64,000 nucleotides of DNA, taken from NCBI GenBank assembly GCA_946902875.1, contig OX336345.1, positions 7,967,395 through 8,031,394 on the forward strand. The letters run 5' to 3'. The translations under genes were made by a program, and so were the position numbers. The notes below the pieces were generated by a model. That model was not told where the DNA came from. It made no database searches and saw only the letters and a list, made by a program, of their open reading frames with translations. This document shows positions 21,701 to 32,152 of this stretch, piece by piece (the stretch's first letter is position 1; the number at the start of each line of letters is the position of its first letter). The stretch comes from Nematopogon swammerdamellus (lineage: Eukaryota > Arthropoda > Insecta > Lepidoptera > Adelidae).

Positions 21701-22717
21701 CTGCATTGTTTTAAGAACCACTGATGGAAGGAAGCAGGTGCCCTGTCTACATTGGAGGCACCTATTTTAAATGATGATGGATGATACTGCATCGGTAAAT
21801 ATATTCAAAAATTTCACCTCATCCCTACGTCCCCTGCGTTGTCGCGTCACAGGTGCGTTCATCGCTCGCACAAGACTGCACAACTTGCCCTCTTTCTCAT
21901 GATGATCTTTTTCAATAAGGATCGGCCTTACGAGTTTCGAGTTCCCGAATGGTTTCTCCAGCCTCAGCAGGGCCACGTCGTTCACAGCGCCAGCAAAGCT
22001 TACATCTCTGACATAACCATTAGGAAGAACTATGCTTGAGATCTTTCTAGCTCCTTCTTTGAAGGTCGTCAGGCCTGTGAGGTAGGGGCCGGCTAGGACG
22101 ACGAGGGATCCAGTTCGAAGACGAGCACAGGATGCGGTGGTTACAGCTGAACGAAGAGACACCAGTGCTGCTGCGCAACGAGGACCATCGGCATGCTCTA
22201 CTACTAGCTGTGGAAATAGTATACGGCGTGACAATGATTATCTTTGTACATGTGTGATTAGGAAAACTCAAGTCATACGCGCTATATACTAATAATAATA
22301 TTGTGTAGAGCAGGAAAAACAAATTGTACTAAACAGTGAAACACGCAATATAAACTTCCAAACTGCGGAATGGTGAAAGACAGAATTGGGTTTTAGATGT
22401 AATATTATATAACAATTATGCTATTGCTATAAGCAATGAAATAACAAAAACGGCTAGAACATGAGCCTGGAAAAAAAGAGCTAAGAACTGCATTTAAATA
22501 CGTATGATTTTCTCAATTACATATGAAACAAGACGATTCAGAGTGACTCAAGAGTTCTAAAATGCTGAAGTCTCGGTGGCTGAAGTACGTTTAACATGAC
22601 ACATTTGAAAACGAAAAGACCAAGGCAAAGGGCTGGAGGGACTCACCATAAATGGGACGGTATCTCCCCGAGGTAACTTGGCACGAGACTTGTTAGTACG
22701 ATCAGCCCCCACAATCA
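17869..22717 (-). CDS. Trypsin-like serine protease homologue (pseudoprotease) with Ser/Thr-rich insert, multi-exon
   Basis: Six exons (22717-22647, 22207-21818, 21562-21056, 20851-20723, 20235-20060, 18745-17869) join with consistent splice sites and phases to give about 716 residues; the signal-peptide exon upstream is not identified. The S1 fold is visible: IVGADR start, paired Cys around the His site, NDVALLRL with the catalytic Asp (about residue 101), and CQTDWGTGL where CQGDSGGPL is normal. The His site reads TTASC (Ser about 50) and the nucleophile is Trp (about 369), so it should not cut peptides. A 169-residue exon with six or so Asn-x-Ser/Thr sites interrupts the fold. The C-terminal exon has a Gly-Ser repeat, an acidic stretch and a terminal hydrophobic segment, suggesting membrane or GPI attachment. 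Function is unknown; serine protease homologues often act as immune cofactors. Confidence 0.75.
18418..18512 (-). repeat. Coding microsatellite, CCGCTG/CAGCGG hexamers
   Basis: About 15 hexamers encode the Gly-Ser repeat in the last pseudoprotease exon. Length polymorphism between individuals is likely. Confidence 0.85.
19020..19560. repeat. Direct repeats around a long hairpin, in the last intron of the pseudoprotease gene
   Basis: CACGTTCAGCAAGTCAA and TGACTTCAGCGTA recur at 19095-19135 and 19476-19520, and GAGAACTGACCCTTTTTGT at 19060 and 19291. Two copies of one repeat flank the hairpin at 19149-19278. Confidence 0.7.
19149..19278. repeat. Perfect 51-bp-arm hairpin
   Basis: Arms 19149-19199 and 19228-19278 are reverse complements (GCAGGTCTATTCTTGTAAAT...). 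The 28-base loop itself contains GCCACTT...AAGTGGC. A short related hairpin (CAGGTCTATT...AATAGACCTG) lies at about 23207-23247. Confidence 0.9.
20060..20235 (-). CDS. Pseudoprotease exon: nucleophile loop with Ser replaced by Trp
   Basis: The acceptor TTATATTGCAG precedes 20235. It encodes TDWGTGLVCEGKLCGVLS, the counterpart of GDSGGPLVC, then GCG and a final helix, SLARWRRFLDC. The donor GA|GTTAGT after 20060 leaves two bases that pair with the single leading base of the last exon, keeping the frame. An unspliced reading would end at 20047. Confidence 0.75.
20386..20430. repeat. Short hairpin
   Basis: AAGAAGTCAGCACGGG pairs with CCCGTGTTGACTTCTT around a 12-base loop. It is intronic to the pseudoprotease gene. 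Confidence 0.75.
20723..20851 (-). CDS. Pseudoprotease exon: region before the nucleophile loop
   Basis: The acceptor TTGGTTTCAG precedes 20851 and the donor CAG|GTAATT follows 20723; it is 129 bp and phase 0. It encodes FRIFDVHTLSSDQCRRDN and HVMCTHGASFCQ, matching the V...C...MLCA...C segment that precedes the GDSGGP loop in S1 proteases. Confidence 0.75.
21056..21562 (-). CDS. Pseudoprotease exon: Ser/Thr/Asn-rich insert
   Basis: The acceptor CTTTTCAG precedes 21562 and the donor ATT|GTGAGA follows 21056; it is 507 bp and phase 0 at both ends. It encodes 169 residues rich in Thr, Ser and Asn with repeated N-glycosylation sequons (NST, NVS, NIS several times), no cysteine, and a dibasic LHKRS near the end. 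It falls between S1 strands that are normally contiguous. The frame stays open 11 codons past this donor to a stop at 21020, so an isoform ending here is possible. Confidence 0.7.
21818..22207 (-). CDS. Pseudoprotease exon: first half of the S1 fold
   Basis: The acceptor TATTTCCACAG precedes 22207 and the donor GAG|GTGAAA follows 21818; it is 390 bp and phase 0 at both ends. It encodes LVVEHADGPRCAAALV, TTASC (Ser in place of the catalytic His), and GAVNDVALLRLEKPF with the Asp retained. Near its end is a basic run, RQRRGRRDE, that could be a furin-type site. Confidence 0.8.
22647..22717 (-). CDS. Pseudoprotease exon: mature N-terminus
   Basis: The acceptor TTCATTCAG precedes 22717 and the donor ATG|GTGAGT follows 22647. 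It encodes (V)IVGADRTN...GDTVPFM, equivalent to the IVGG start of trypsin-like proteases. It begins after one base of a split codon and ends in phase 0. At least one upstream exon with the signal peptide must exist; I could not find it among the repeats to the right. Confidence 0.75.
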
Positions 22718-23500
22718 CTGAATGAACAAGGTATACAAAACATTTACAATTTTGTATGATTAATTCAGCCAAAAAGTTCCCCAAATAAATAGCGTGTATG
22801 TAAGTGGGGCTATCGAACTAAATTCAAAATAAAAAAGTGGTCAAGTGAACCATGTTCACGTGCCGAGGGTCCCGTATCCGCTGTTTCGCTTTCATCTAAT
22901 TACATTTTCTACTGGGGTGCGGTCAGGCTCTGGATGGGCGACCGTACGACCGTTGAAGTTGGCAGTGGTTTGGATTCTACTTGAAACTGTTGTGTTGCCC
23001 CTTTATCTTACTGTGTACATATTTAGCTGGTAGGAGTTAACCCTGGTAGGATTTCGTCGGTCGAAGAAAACGGCTATAAAAATTATACGTGTTGTAACGG
23101 ACGACAGCGTTATGTGTGGGGCTGTGCGGACGTTCTACATGGACATTTACATGCAGTGCGTGCAGTGGAATGAAAAAGAAAATGTGTCTACTAGACAGTA
23201 TCAAATCAGCAGGTCTATTTTTTACAATTTACAAGAATAGACCTGCAGATGGTGTGTGCAAGGGATACGCGCTGCGCGCGAAACTCTGTGACCGGCCGGT
23301 AGGTAGACTGTTACGCCTCATCTGGCAAGTTCGGGACGCGTTCGTTAGTGATTTCTTCCGCCACTAGGTGACGCTAGTGTCTATGTACATGAAGAAATCA
23401 TTGCAAATTTAGCAGAAATAAGATGTAAATTTTTATTTTTTCTTAAAGATAATGTTAATTACACATAGTAGACCTAAGGCATAATAAATTGGCATGCGCC
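22718..23500. repeat. SINE fragment and short hairpin; no exon recognised
   Basis: 22911-23080 is a degraded plus-strand copy of the tRNA/5S SINE (GGTGCGGTCAGGCTCTGGATGGGCGACCG, TGGTTTGGATTC). 23207-23247 is a short relative of the hairpin at 19149-19278. No upstream exon of the pseudoprotease gene was recognised. Confidence 0.55.
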
Positions 23501-23757
23501 CGGAACCCCTTTGGCACAGCATATATATGGCTAAAGCAGTATGGAAACTACGTACAAAACGATCGAAACGACGCACTCACACACACGCACACCTCAACAA
23601 GGCCCCGAAGCGAATGTCGCAAACAATCAGTCGCGGGTGCCGCGTCCGAGTGGTCGTGTTTGTTTTTGTTGCATGCGCCACGGACAGTCCACGATCTTTT
23701 AGAATGCAAAAAAATGTTTACAAACGTTTTTCGACTGCTGTCACTTTATATTAACTT

Positions 23758-25285
23758 TTGACAAATGTTGACAACTTTTGTCAACTTTTCTCATCTTTTG
23801 CCAACTTCTGTCACATTTTGTCAACTTTTATCGACTGTTGTCAACTCTTGCCAACGTTTCTTATCTTTTGCCAACTTCTGTCACCTTTTGTCAACTTTTA
23901 TCGACTGTTGTCAACTCTTGTCAAGTTTTGTAAACTTTTGAGAACTTTTGTCAACTCTCGGTAATTTATGTCAACTTTTGTCAACTTTTCTCGTCTTTTG
24001 CCAACTTCTGTCACCTTTTGTCAACTTTTATCGACTGTTGTCAATTCTTGTCAAGTTTTGTAAACTTTTGAGAACTTTTGCCAACTCTCGGTAACTTATG
24101 TCAACTCTTGTCAACTTTTGTCAACTTTTCTTATCTTTTGCCAACTTCTGTCACCTTTTGTCAAGTTTTATCGACTGTTGTCAACTCTTGTCAAGTTTGT
24201 AAACTTTTGAGAACTTTTGTCAACTGTCGGTAACTTATGTCAACTCTTGTCAACTTTTGTCAACTTTTCTCATCTTTTGCCAACTTCTGTCACCTTTTGT
24301 CAACTTTTATCGACTGTTGTCAAGTTTTGTAAACTTTTGGGAACTTTTGCCAACTCTCGGTAACTTATGTCAACTCTTGTCAACTTTTGTCAACTTTTCT
24401 TATCTTTGCCCACTTCTGTCACCTTTTGTCAACTTTAATCGACTGTTGTCAATTCTTGTCAAGTTTTGTAAACTTTTGAGAACTTTTGCCAACTCTCGGT
24501 AACTTATGTCAACTCTTGTCAACTTTTGTCAACTTTTCTTATCTTTTGCCAACTTCTGTCACCTTTTGTCAAGTTTTATCGACTGTTGTCAACTCTTGTC
24601 AAGTTTGTAAACTTTTGAGAACTTTTGTCAACTGTCGGTAACTTATGTCAACTCTTGTCAACTTTTGTCAACTTTTCTCATCTTTAGCCAACTTCTGTCA
24701 CCTTTTGTCAACTTTTATCGACTGTTGTCAAGTTTTGTAAACTTTTGGGAACTTTTGCCAACTCTCGGTAACTTATGTCAACTCTTGTCAACTTTTGTCA
24801 ACTTTTCTTATCTTTGCCCACTTCTGTCACCTTTTGTCAACTTTAATCGACTGTTGTCAACTCTTGTCAATGTTTGTCAACCTTGGTCAACTTTTGTCAA
24901 CTTTCGTCAATATTTGTCAACTTTTGTCATCTTTTGTCAACTTTTATCGACTCTTGTCACCTCTTGTCTATGTTTGTCAACCTTGGTCAACTTTTGTCAA
25001 CTTTCGTCAATAATTGTCAACTTTTGTCATCTTTTGTCAACTATTATCGACTGTTGTCAACTCTTGTCAATGTTTGTCAACCTTGGTCAAATTTTGTCAA
25101 CTTTCGTCAAAATTTGTCATCTTTGTCAACTTTTATCGACTGTTGTCAACTCTTGTAGTTGTTTGTCAACCTTAGTCAACTTTCGTCAACATTTTGTCAT
25201 CTTTTGTCAACTTTTGCCAACTTCTCTCAGCTTTTGTCAGCTTTTATCATATTTTAACCACTGTTGTCAACTTTGGTCAGCTTTC
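23758..25285 (+). repeat. Foldback left arm: (TGTCAACTTT)n with higher-order units
   Basis: 10-mer variants are organised into roughly 130-140-bp units starting at each TCTTTTGCCAACTTCTGTCACC. Three units form a 409-bp block repeated almost exactly (24129 onward and 24538 onward share the same deviations, including AAGTTTGTAAAC). Open frames rich in CQLLSTFVNF are artefacts. Confidence 0.9.
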
Positions 25286-25289
25286 GTTA

Positions 25290-26515
25290 ACAAGGAGTTG
25301 ACAAAAGTTGACAAGAGTTTAAATAAGTTGACTAAAGTTGACAAGAGTTAACGAAAGTTGACAAACTGGACAAAAGATGGGAAAAGTTGACGAAAGTTGA
25401 CAAACAGCGGACATAAGTTGACAAACATTGACAAAATATGAAAAAAGTTGACAATACTTAGTTGACATTAATTAACAATAGTTGACGAAAGTTGACAAGA
25501 GTTGACAAAAGTTCACGAAAGCTGACAAAAGTTCATAAAAGTGACAGAACTTGGCAAAAGTTGACAATAGTGGTTAAAAGTTGACAATAGTGGTTAAAAG
25601 TTGACAGAAGTTAGTAAAGTTGACAAAAGATGACGAAAGTTGACAAAAGTTGACGGAAGCTGGCCTAAGTTCATAAAAGTGACAGAAGTTGGCAAAAGTT
25701 GACAAAAATTTCCGAAAGTTGACAACAGTCGTTAAAATTTTACAAAAGCTGATAGAAGTTGGCAAAAATTGACAAAAGATGACGAAAGTGGCTATAAGTT
25801 AACAAAAGTCGACAAAAGCCATAAAAGTAGACAAACGTTAACGAAAGTTGACAAAAGTTGACGAATGTTGACAAAAGTTGACAAATGTTGACAAAAGTTG
25901 ACAAGAGTTGACATAAGTTACCGAGAGTTGATAAAAGTTCTCAAAAGTTTACAAAACTTGACAAGAGTTGACAACAGTCGATAAAAGTTGACAAAAGGTG
26001 ACAGAAGTTGGCAAAAGATGACGAAAGTGGCTATAATTTCACAAAAATCGAGAAAAATAGACAAAAGTTGACAAACGTTGACAAAAGATGACAAAAGTCG
26101 ACAAATGTTGACGAAAGTTAACGAAAGTTGACCAAGGTTGACAAAGATTGACAAGAGTTGACAACAGTCGATAAAAGTTGACAAAAGATGACATAAGATG
26201 ACAAATATTGACGAAAGTTCACAAAAGTTGACCAAGGTTGACAAACATTGACAAGAGTTGACAACAGTCGATGAAAGTTAACAAAAGATCACAAAAGTTG
26301 ACAAATGTTGACGAAAGGTGACAAAAGTTTAACAAGGTTGACAAACATTGACAAGACTTGACAACAGTCGATAAAAGTTGACAAAAGATGACTGAAATTG
26401 GCAAAAGATGAGAAAAGTTAACAAACATTTACAATGGTTGACAAGAGCTGACAAAAGTTGTAAACAATTTACAAAAGTTAATAAAAGTTGACAAAAGTCG
26501 AGAAAAGTTATATCA
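25290..26515 (-). repeat. Foldback right arm: (AAAGTTGACA)n
   Basis: The same 10-mer in the opposite orientation, more diverged than the left arm but including antisense copies of the CGATAAAAGTTGACAAAAG block. Confidence 0.9.
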
Positions 26516-26959
26516 ATTCATATTTATAGCAACCACGTTTTGAACTTATTATTGATGATTGATTATATTGATTATTTGATCATTACATTACAGAACCTTA
26601 ATAAATGTTTTAATAAATAATAATTTTACAATTTTACAAAAAAAATTGATTGACATCCCTAACGCTCTAATGGAACGTAGGTACTTATTTTAGCAAATAG
26701 GCCTAGTTTCCATACTGCTTTAGCCATATATATGCTGTGCCTTTGGGGAAATGGGGATACTTAGGAATTTTGCAAAGAGACTTTTCATTAAAATAACGGT
26801 CATTAAAATATAACTGCCTTCTTTACGGAAACCTATCGAGGTACGTTCATTCATTCGTGCAGTTCACTTCAATAAATCGCTCTATAATACCAACAAGAAG
26901 CCGCAAGACTGCTGAACTCTGCTGAAAACTGTTGCAAACTCTCCTGAAATTCAACACCA

Positions 26960-27700
26960 TACACGTGTTTTCTGTCCAGTTCAATGTAGCCGGCACGACC
27001 AGAGTGTAGTTTTCTTTAAAGGTAACTGACACGGTTGACTACATCACCTACAACATCCGTAATGTCAGCCCATAATACCGGGTGAACTTGGTGCCATGTC
27101 AGTGCTTCCCTTCATTTCATGTCGGCTACACTGAACTGGACGGAAAACACGAACTATGTACATAGTCGTTTCGACCGACGTTTCATTCAGTATGTTGGTA
27201 CCAACCCGGGCGGGATACACCGTACCACCTAGTAAGGTAAAGGGACTTACAGTTTTACGTGGAATCCGAACTACGGTCAGCCTCAACGGTCGAGCAGTCA
27301 CCCATCTAAGTACTGAACGCACCCAGTTGTGCTTATTAACAGTCGACCGACTGCACCACTGAGTTACCGAGGCTGACGAATGACTGATGATGATCTAGTC
27401 TAAGACCAAATGTCTTTTCACCTAATCTTCACGGGGCGTAGATTCGACCACGAGCCGTATTCCGTTTCTATAACTAGGGCGATACCTCCACGGCCTTCCG
27501 AGGGCGCCACATCTCAAGCGCTATTTTTTTGATCACCGATTCTCCAAGTGGCCATAGAGAGAGCCGCCCTTATGCAATTTTAATACATTTCACTAATTTA
27601 CATATCGATTTTACTGTTACATTCTGGTATGTAAATAAATCGTTCTTGTTTCCGTCTAGTTTAATGTAGCCGGTACGACCAGAGCATATTTTTTTCTGTC
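26960..27700 (-). mobile_element. tRNA/5S SINE, minus copy, plus two short fragments
   Basis: 27017-27377 runs from the tail (ACTGACACGGTT) to the head (CACTGAGTTACCGAGGCTGAC) and keeps GGTCACCCATC-type 5S-like sequence in antisense. Fragments at 26965-27005 and 27648-27690 repeat CCGTC(C/T)AGTT(C/T)AATGTAGCCGG plus GACCAGAG. Confidence 0.8.
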
Positions 27701-28496
27701 GTACTTAGATGCCAGTAACTCCAGTAAGTGATTTCGTTTGGTAGATAAATCCAAAAAATAAATAAAGCTAAGATCCTACAGTCAACGTACCGTGTAACGT
27801 ACGTCAATATATGAATATTCTTATAACTCGAGAACCACTTTGTTTATTTACATACAACTTTCACTGTTATATTTTTTCACTTCTAAGGATGGTTTTATGC
27901 TATTAATCACAACGCTACGTTATCGGTGGCCTGAACTGGTGAGTAAAAAGTCACACGCAAAATTGAAATTTAGTCCGATCAGACATTTAACTTTATCTCA
28001 AAATGTATGAAATTTTGAGCAAAATGAACAGTTTTGTGCACAACTAGATAAGAATGCCTATGTTGTTTATTTTTTTCAGAATTTTCAAACAACCCTTAAT
28101 AGGTCAAAGTTCGGCGACAAAACTTGCACTTTTTTGTCAACTTTTAAACTAAATATTTTTTAAAGCAAACTTATTGATTCTAACAAAGTTATATATTTTT
28201 GGAATTGCCTTAACAATACCTATAGAATGACATTAATCTTAATTTATTTAAAAAAACTAAATTTATTTTTCGTTCACATTTTGGGGTACCCTATACTTTC
28301 ACAAGACTATTAGACAAACTTATATATAAAATATCTAGCGGCAAAAATTATACGTAATTTGGCGTTAGTTTAATCGAAATCCGTTCAGTAGGTCCGGAGA
28401 TATCTGCGTGTGACCGACAGACAGACAGACAGACAGACACCAGAGCGATCCCATAAGGGTCCCTTTTTTCGCATTTTGCGACGGGACCCTAAAAAC
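27700..28496. repeat. AT-rich intergenic DNA with a GACAGACA tract
   Basis: At 28380-28490 there is TCCGGAGATATCTGCGTG followed by (GACA)n and a short palindrome (AGGGTCCC...GGGACCCT). It looks like the 3' end of a dispersed repeat. I see no gene. Confidence 0.4.
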
Positions 28497-28830
28497 CGGC
28501 CAAGTTCGAGTCGAACTCGCGCACCGAGGGTTCCGTATCGCCATGTCATGGTTAACGCCATCTATGGCGTGTTATGAAATGCTTCATATTAGTTAAAATG
28601 CTTCACACTCTATTCGGTAGATGGCCCGCACGCATACACTTTTTGGTTTCTTCTATGGGAAGGGAACCCCGTGAATTTTTTACTTTTTCTTATTTTTCTT
28701 ATTTGTTGTTATATCGGCCATAATAACACATTCTGTGAAAATTTCAACGGGCTTCCTATTACGGTTCAAGAGATACAGCCTTCGGGCAGACGGACGGACA
28801 GACGGACAGACTCGCGGTAAACTCAATACT
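28497..28830 (+). mobile_element. GGTTCCGTA/GGAACCCT dispersed repeat copy
   Basis: It begins GGCCAAGTTCGAGTCGAACTC, GCACCGAGGGTTCCGTA, and continues through GTGAAAATTTCAACGGGC and a (GACGGACA)n tract. The terminal phrase is an imperfect palindrome. Related copies are at 47430-47795, 51690-51950 and 53625-53925. Confidence 0.6.
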
Positions 28831-29670
28831 TCATTAATCCAATACTGCAACGCAATGCAACAGAACTGCTAACCCCACCTATTTATTACTACCATTCGAC
28901 ACAAAATTCCCTTTATGCTATACTTTCTTTGATACAGCTCAGCCTTAAGGTTTTTTAGCGTGATGGTATAATATAGCCTATATTGAGCCTAAAGGACTAC
29001 TTTTTACATTTGTTGACGGACGGTTCCTCAGTTGGGAGAAGTTCTAATGGCATTAAATCATAAAAAATTGGAAGTATGGAGCCATACATTTCGTTATTAT
29101 ACCAAAACAGGGGCTCGAATTTTCAATGAATGAGGATTTTGGTATTGGGGTGACGGCGGGCGACCCGAGCAAATTTGCACCCAAAGGGACCTTCAGGAAA
29201 AAACAACTAAGATGCTCACATCAATAGTATTATAGGTTCACTGTGACAAAACCATACTTACCGGTGAAGACTAAGAGAACGACCAAAACAGACCATCGGA
29301 CCATTTCCTATATAATTAGTAAAAATATTTTTAAAAATGTTTCACGCAGTTTCACAAATGACATTTCTTCTTTATTCTTCTATCAATTTGTAACGCGTCA
29401 ACCGCCAGATGTTTTCTTATGAAATTTATGGAATAATAAAATAATTTAAATTCCTCTCCATAGACAGTCAGTATCGCTGTCGCCGTTCTGGTCCTGTTCT
29501 AATCTATTCTATTCTGTTCTGCTCTGCTCTGCTCTTTTCTGTCGTATTCTGTTCTATTCTATTATTCATAGAATATTGGTATCAACCACATACCTATTTG
29601 TTTCAGTGATTCATGGCCGCAACGGTAAGCGCAATAGCCATGAGATAATAATATAGTTTCAAGTTGTTAG
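28831..29670. other. Intergenic; pentanucleotide microsatellite at 29491-29565
   Basis: 29491-29565 is an imperfect (TTCTG/TCTAT)n tract. Otherwise no feature is seen. Confidence 0.6.
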
Positions 29671-30008
29671 ATAACTATTATTGACGTGATGACGTCACGT
29701 CTTATAAATTGATGAACACCGGCTGCACACACGAAAAAGTGTCACGTTCCATCTGAGCCTGTGTGTGCAAGCGAGAGCGCGTAACAAGCGATAGAGAGGC
29801 ACAATCGGTATAGTCAAAGTTACCATGGAAACGTCTTAAGAAGTAAAACTGTCAAGATCAGACAACAGAAGTTTATTGATGGCCAGTCACAAGATGATTA
29901 ATCTTTCTACTGGAAATATAATTACTGATCTTTGCTCTATGTACTACGATTATTCCACGTCATCACGTAAAACTATCGTCCGTAAACCGACTTTACAGAC
30001 AACCAATT
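29671..30008 (+). mobile_element. MITE copy A (CGTCATCACGTAAAACTATCGTCCG family)
   Basis: It is the reverse complement of 35769-36086. Shared landmarks: TTGACGTGATGACGTCACG, CTTATAAATTGATGAACACCGG, CAAGCGAGAGCGCGTAA, GATAGAGAGGCACAATCGG, and the right edge GTAAACCGACTTTACAGACAACC. Confidence 0.75.
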
Positions 30009-30934
30009 TTTTTTAGTTTTGGGAGATGTTTTTTAGCTAACCGAATTAATCTGCTGAAACTAATAAACATACCTAATATTAGTTTCAGTTAATAAATTAT
30101 AGGTATTTTGTTTCTACATTATTTTTAAGTAGTTAGGATACTTATAGTGTCTCTTAATACATTATTTTCGCTAGTTTTGAGATACAATATTAAATAAAAG
30201 ACATCATTCGAATTATCAGCACGTGTATTACCTTTGACGTACTTAATATATAAGTGTATAGTAAATAACATTTAAAGAACACACACGAGCATTATTAGAC
30301 AGAGTAACGTTTTAAAATACATACATAGAAAATGCTAAATCAAGTATGTTTATCACAAACGCCATAAGACATCCAAAACGAACGCTACTGTTTTTTTTTG
30401 CTTCATAAGTTATGTACAATAAGAGTATACGCGCAAGACCATACGCTCTCGGTCGAGTTGGAAAATCGGAAAATAGTCAGAATTTGTTGGAACCGAAGGC
30501 GCTAGGCAGACTGCAAGCGAAAGGCGGAGATCCATCACGAGTACGATAGTACGTACGACAATTTGGCACTAGCTATACAGTCTATCTACCTATAACATAC
30601 ATATACCTACACAGTAGGACTAGGTGTAGGCCTCCGCCCCGTCAGCCGTGTTCAGTTATGTTGAACGAGACTAACTACAGTAAGAAACTATGTAATATAT
30701 ACGTGACTATGTTACAATCAGTATTTCCAAATATTATTTCAGGTCGTAGAACAATTTTGCACAAAATAGCATATTATCTCCAAAAGTCACATTTCAACCG
30801 ATAACCGATTAATTTTGTAAATAAATATTTTAGAAAAAATAGTGCTCACTAAAGATACTTTAAATATAAAGTCGTCGTAGAAATCACTAGCAATTTGTAT
30901 AAAGAATATAATTTTTGGCACGAAGTAATCTTAT
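30009..30934. other. AT-rich region downstream of the fucosyltransferase
   Basis: No exon or named repeat is recognised. Its right part presumably holds the 3' UTR of the minus-strand fucosyltransferase gene. Confidence 0.4.
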
Positions 30935-32152
30935 TTAGGTTTTTAAAAAAAGGCCGACGCTCGAAGTCGCGCGGCGGAGGGGGCGGGGTGGCGGCGGCGG
31001 AGGCAGCGGCGGCGGCGGCTTCTCCGGCAGCAGCGACCAGCCGGGCAGCGCGCGCGCCACGCGCACGGCCGCGGTCGCGCCCGACACGTGCTCGGCTGCG
31101 GTCGCGTCCGACAAGTGGTACACGACCGTATCGCCGCCCGCCAGCAGCGCGCCCCACAGCCCGAACGTGCCGTAGTCGAAGATGGTGTGATTACACGCTG
31201 CCAGCACCGCCAGGTCGAGTCGCGCCCTCTCAGACTCCACATCCTCCTTCCCATCCCCTCCGCCGCCGCCCTCGTCTCCGATCACAACCTTCATGGCGGC
31301 TGCAGCCGCGCTCGCAACCCGCACGCGCCCGCTTCGGCCACGCGCCAATAGCTCCTCGCACCAGCCCGGCTCGTCACTCACCACCACGAACAGCGCGTCA
31401 GGGAATCGGCGCTCGAACCTACTCATCGCCTCCAGGTAGAACGAGAGCGGAGCGGGCGCTGCGTTGAGCTTTTGACGTAGGTAGCTCGCGTAGTCGGTGC
31501 GTCGGACATGGACACCCACGAAAACAGGCAGGCGGCGGCGATCAGCGATGAGGGCGCGCAGCACGGCCTGCGCGTTCTCCCGCAGCGTCTGCGTAAGGAC
31601 CAGCTCACGTTGAAGCGCCGGCAGCAGCGGCACGATCTCCTCCGGCAGCACTGTGTACGCCGGCAGCACTAGCGACTGCGACAAGCGGTTCCAGGCTCGA
31701 GGGTCGTCCACAACCGAAGTCCAACGCGCGCGGCAGTGTCGCACGCGACCGAGCGACGCCATCGTTAGGTTGGCGAAGATATCAGAGAGCGGCGCGAGCA
31801 AACACGGCGGCGCGTACGCCTCGAGGCCCGTCCGCCGCGCCACCGCCCACAGCGCGGCATACTCCGATATGAGGTTTCCGGTGCGGCCGGCCGGCCAGAC
31901 GGTGGCAATGCCGACCGGCGGGCAGGGCGGGGCAGGGCGTCGACGAGGGCGGCCGTTGCGCACGAGGTGCGCCGCGGGCAGGCGGGGGCGGCCGCAAAGA
32001 GCACCCTCGAGCGCTGCAAGCGAGCCGCCGGACGAAGTACCGGACTCGCCGGGGCCCTCGTACACGGGGAACACGAACAAGTGGATGAAGAAGATGACCG
32101 ACCACGCGAGGATCATGGCGACGATTAGCTGACTGCGCCCCGCGGCCTGCAT
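30935..32152 (-). CDS. GT11 alpha-1,2-fucosyltransferase (galactoside 2-alpha-L-fucosyltransferase family)
   Basis: An intact 405-aa single-exon frame. Known family role: Golgi type II enzymes that transfer fucose from GDP-fucose to galactose in alpha-1,2 linkage. Seen: a short N-terminal cytoplasmic segment, a membrane anchor at about residues 9-29, a Pro/Arg-rich stem, GRTGNLISEYAALWAVARRTG-like sequence at 89-109, the GDP-fucose-binding VGVHVRRTDY at 212-221, and the motif II region NHTIFDYGTFGLWGALL at 321-337. A Gly/acidic linker (about 294-309) sits between the motifs. The C-terminus is an unusual proline run (379-389) and basic tail. The ATG at 32152 directly precedes the anchor, supporting this start. 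The gene is strikingly GC-rich compared with its surroundings. The exact acceptor substrate cannot be told from sequence. Confidence 0.85.
   Translation of the reverse strand: MQAAGRSQLIVAMILAWSVIFFIHLFVFPVYEGPGESGTSSGGSLAALEGALCGRPRLPAAHLVRNGRPRRRPAPPCPPVGIATVWPAGRTGNLISEYAALWAVARRTGLEAYAPPCLLAPLSDIFANLTMASLGRVRHCRARWTSVVDDPRAWNRLSQSLVLPAYTVLPEEIVPLLPALQRELVLTQTLRENAQAVLRALIADRRRLPVFVGVHVRRTDYASYLRQKLNAAPAPLSFYLEAMSRFERRFPDALFVVVSDEPGWCEELLARGRSGRVRVASAAAAAMKVVIGDEGGGGGDGKEDVESERARLDLAVLAACNHTIFDYGTFGLWGALLAGGDTVVYHLSDATAAEHVSGATAAVRVARALPGWSLLPEKPPPPLPPPPPPRPLRRATSSVGLFLKT

Larger units (their letters stand above)
23513..26741. mobile_element. Foldback element with perfect 38-bp TIRs and a giant 10-mer palindrome
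   Basis: TIRs 23513-23550 and 26704-26741 (GGCACAGCATATATATGG...) are identical over 38 bp. They are flanked by TTT on both sides, a possible 3-bp target duplication. The interior is two opposed arrays of a 10-mer, AACTTTTGTC, meeting near 25290. No transposase is present. The layout resembles Drosophila FB elements, which also have long inverted arrays of short tandem repeats; homology to FB is not implied. Confidence 0.8.

Noticed and set aside
22557..22784. 75-codon minus frame as a whole gene
   Set aside because: Only 22647-22717 lies between a good acceptor and a good donor. The remainder is intronic.
23758..26430. Many frames rich in LSTFVNFCQLL
   Set aside because: All are translations of the TGTCAACTTT 10-mer array in a frame free of stops by composition.
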